Shown here piece by piece: positions 61,822 to 64,000 of a DNA stretch of 64,000 nucleotides. Positions within the stretch are counted from its first letter, which is position 1. Each line of letters starts with the position of its first letter. The position numbers and the translations under genes are program-made. The DNA is from an uncultured Flavobacteriaceae bacterium (GTDB lineage: Bacteria > Bacteroidota > Bacteroidia > Flavobacteriales > Flavobacteriaceae). Under the pieces are notes generated by a model. The model did no database searches and was not told the DNA's origin. It saw only the letters and a program-made list of their open reading frames with translations. The stretch is taken from contig CANMSH010000002.1 of the NCBI GenBank assembly GCA_947500525.1, positions 558,001-622,000 on the forward strand. Reading direction: 5' to 3'.

Positions 61822-62841
61822 ATGAAAAATAGTTGCCTCTTACTCATTCTATTTCTACTTATTATTTCTTGCGAAGAAAAAGTTGATCCATCGACATACA
61901 CTTCATTGTCTGGAACCATTTCAAATACAACGGATGAATCGATTACAATTGCCAACCGCGGATATAGTAAAACAATTTCTTTAGATGCTTCAGGTAAATT
62001 CAGTGATACTTTGCATTTGAAAGATGATTTTTATGTACTTAAGAATGGTACATCAAATGTTGTTTTAGAACTTAAAAAAGGGTACAATTTGGATATAAAT
62101 TATAACGCCGATAAACTTGTAGAAACTCTAACATTCTCTGGTTTAGGCGCCGTTTCTAACAATTATTTTGCAGATAGAATTAGGCTTCAAGAAAGTGATG
62201 GGTTTCAAGATTTTAACGCTTATTTCATTTTAGACAAACCTGAATTTGAGAAAAAAGTAAACGATGTACAAAAAACACTTGCGAACTTACTAAGCAATGC
62301 ACCAGGATTAGATTCGGTTATTGTTGAGAATGAAAAACGATCAAATCAACAATTATTGTCGTTTCTTCGTGGAAGTTATAACCAAAAGCATGAAATATTG
62401 ACGAAGCTCGCTACTGGTATGCCTTCCCCTACTTTTACGTATCCTGACATTAATGGCCAAAATGTATCATTGAGTAGCTTGAAAGGAAAATATGTTTACA
62501 TCGATGTTTGGGCAACTTGGTGCGGACCATGCAAAGTACAAATACCATATCTCAAAGAAATCGAAAAGACCTATGAAAACAAAAACATTGCTTTTATTGG
62601 ATTGTCAATTGATACGCAAGAAAATAAAGGTAAATGGGAGTTAATGGTAAAAGAACGTGCTTTAAGTGGCCTTCAATTGCTCGCAGATAAAGATTGGAAA
62701 TCTACTTTTGTACAAGAATATTATATCTCTGGAATCCCAAGATTTATTCTTATTGATCCTAAAGGAAATATTGTTTCTGCAGATGCTCCAAGGCCGTCAG
62801 ATCCAACTTTGATTAAGTTATTTGATCGATTGCAAATTTAA
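61822..62841 (+). CDS. Lipoprotein with TlpA/ResA-like thioredoxin domain
   Basis: The 339-residue protein has a lipobox SC (Cys17) and an N-terminal beta domain (about 25-110, GTISNTTDESITIAN) like DUF4369. A linker follows, then a thioredoxin domain with WCGPC (C234, C237) and IPRFILIDPKGNIV. It is probably an envelope thiol-disulfide oxidoreductase. Its stop is 2 nt from the convergent NAD(P)HX gene, with no terminator seen. Confidence 0.9.
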   Translation: MKNSCLLLILFLLIISCEEKVDPSTYTSLSGTISNTTDESITIANRGYSKTISLDASGKFSDTLHLKDDFYVLKNGTSNVVLELKKGYNLDINYNADKLVETLTFSGLGAVSNNYFADRIRLQESDGFQDFNAYFILDKPEFEKKVNDVQKTLANLLSNAPGLDSVIVENEKRSNQQLLSFLRGSYNQKHEILTKLATGMPSPTFTYPDINGQNVSLSSLKGKYVYIDVWATWCGPCKVQIPYLKEIEKTYENKNIAFIGLSIDTQENKGKWELMVKERALSGLQLLADKDWKSTFVQEYYISGIPRFILIDPKGNIVSADAPRPSDPTLIKLFDRLQI

Positions 62842-62843
62842 TT

Positions 62844-64000
62844 TTATACGTGCGTTGTAGAATCGTCACTATCTTGCTGATTTTCGTGAACTTCATTAGC
62901 AGCTCCAGGAGGCATATCCTTCTTAAATAATTCTTTAAAAGCAGAAGATAGAAAGGTCAATATATCAGAAGCTATAAACGTTTCATATACTTCGTTCATC
63001 ATGGCAATGTCTGCCGTAGAACCGTGTAAATAAACTCCTACAACACTCGCTTCGAAAGCATCATATCCTTGGGCCATAAGTCCAGTTATCATACCAGTTA
63101 AGACATCTCCACTACCTGCAGTAGCCAATGCGGGGTTGCCAGTGGAATTGAAATAACAAATTCCTTTATGTGATATTGCCGTGTAAGCACCTTTGAGAAC
63201 AATCGTTATCTCATATTTAGTCGTTAAGTCATTCAACTTATGCAATCGGTCGAAATCATTTTTACATGCCCCTACTAAACGTTCGAATTCTTTAGGGTGT
63301 GGAGTCAACACTGAGTTCTTCGGAATTAATTTTAATAGTTTCTTATCTTTTGCTAATAAATTAATGGCGTCAGCATCAATAACTAATGGTGTTTTGTTTT
63401 TTTTCAAAAACTCTATAAAGCCATTTGCGGTTTTAGAACCAGTTCCTAAGCCTACACCAATGCCTATGACAGTTGCTTTAACTTTAGGTTTGAAATTAGC
63501 CACTTCATTGAGCAAATCCACTTCTACCATTGCCTCTGGTATAGCAGTTTGAAGAACATCATAACCACACTTAGGTATGTAAGCAGTTACTAAACCACTA
63601 CCTATCTTTAATGCTGCTTTTGTAGCTAAAACAGTGGCTCCTATCCTGCCGTAACTGCCACCAATAATAAGTGAATGTCCAAAGCTTCCTTTATGAGAAA
63701 ATTTCGTTCTATATTTATAAAGCGACAGTACATTTTCTTTTCCAATAATATGATTTCTGGTCTCAACATTGTACATGTACTCAGCATCTAAACCAATATT
63801 TATTACTTCCCAAGAATTAATATATTCTTGATTTTCGGGTAATAAGAATGATAATTTCGGAGATTGAAATGTTAATGTATGATATGCCTTAATAACTGCT
63901 TCTTTGTCTTCAACAGACTTCTCAGCGTACAAACCAGAAGGCACATCAATGGAAAGCACATACGCATTGGTGTCATTAATATGTTGAATAACCTCTTTTA
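62844..64000 (-). CDS. nnrD: Bifunctional NAD(P)HX epimerase/dehydratase, N-terminus beyond window
   Basis: The reading frame stays open to the window edge, so the start is missing. The visible start (SIDVPSGL) is the end of the epimerase domain. The dehydratase domain follows, with KGSFGHSLIIGGSYGRIGA, TPHPKEFERL, KGAYTAI and the GNPALATAGSGDVLTGMI signature. The enzyme repairs hydrated NADH and NADPH. The C-terminus has an acidic, Ser-rich tail. Confidence 0.92.
   Translation of the reverse strand, partial: KEVIQHINDTNAYVLSIDVPSGLYAEKSVEDKEAVIKAYHTLTFQSPKLSFLLPENQEYINSWEVINIGLDAEYMYNVETRNHIIGKENVLSLYKYRTKFSHKGSFGHSLIIGGSYGRIGATVLATKAALKIGSGLVTAYIPKCGYDVLQTAIPEAMVEVDLLNEVANFKPKVKATVIGIGVGLGTGSKTANGFIEFLKKNKTPLVIDADAINLLAKDKKLLKLIPKNSVLTPHPKEFERLVGACKNDFDRLHKLNDLTTKYEITIVLKGAYTAISHKGICYFNSTGNPALATAGSGDVLTGMITGLMAQGYDAFEASVVGVYLHGSTADIAMMNEVYETFIASDILTFLSSAFKELFKKDMPPGAANEVHENQQDSDDSTTHV

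Overview
The window reads as the chromosome of a marine-type flavobacterium (Bacteroidota, Flavobacteriaceae). It is AT-rich and promoters carry the Bacteroidota -7 box TAnnTTTG rather than TATAAT. Typical families include FecR/TonB-receptor loci, DUF2911 proteins, short lipoprotein and Sec signals, a split transketolase, ClpC, GyrA and LytTR regulators.

Layout. 1-6454: core metabolism (UbiA-type prenyltransferase, Maf, transketolase C-terminal half, two small outer-membrane barrels) and a molybdenum hydroxylase pair. 6687-6884: tRNA-Ser(GCT) and tRNA-Pro(TGG). About 6885-27217: a roughly 20.3 kb island inserted into the 3' end of tRNA-Pro. Its integrase lies next to the tRNA, a 13-bp core repeat marks both ends, and a 23-bp direct repeat lies just inside each end. 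Its cargo includes a LytTR two-component pair, four alpha/beta-hydrolases, a DUF6058-like gene, an FAD monooxygenase, an Acg-type nitroreductase, a hydrolase/ECF-sigma/membrane-protein operon, an AraC regulator and a thioredoxin/beta-lactamase fusion. Cassette-like repeats lie between the cargo genes.

27434-38634: a signalling region. Eight minus-strand genes encode a coiled-coil protein, a longin/roadblock-like protein, a Ras-like GTPase, a hybrid histidine kinase, a receiver, a PAS kinase, an HPt protein and a LytTR regulator. Four promoters in and around this cluster carry 9-bp repeats (TCGDTDAAT on the + strand) at exactly 21-bp spacing, with a TAnnTTTG box 29-30 nt beyond the array. They drive the lower half of the signalling operon (feedback), an apparent non-coding RNA, a DUF2911 gene and an ECF sigma gene.

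37309-47369: a predicted ECF-sigma regulon. A bipartite motif, YAGGA-N15-TTGT, occurs nine times: three in tandem before fecR/TonB receptor, and once before each of three tandemly triplicated secreted-protein genes, two DUF2911 genes and a fibronectin-III lipoprotein. The three copies of the triplicated gene have terminators with compensatory base changes.

47371-64000: mostly core functions (7TM-HD phosphohydrolase, thiolase, NlpC/P60 peptidase, TPR protein, GyrA, ClpC, histidine ammonia-lyase, two TlpA-like thioredoxins, NAD(P)HX repair enzyme), with one apparently frameshifted Atl/MGMT-like gene.

All family names come from motif recognition by eye. No database or structure search was run.
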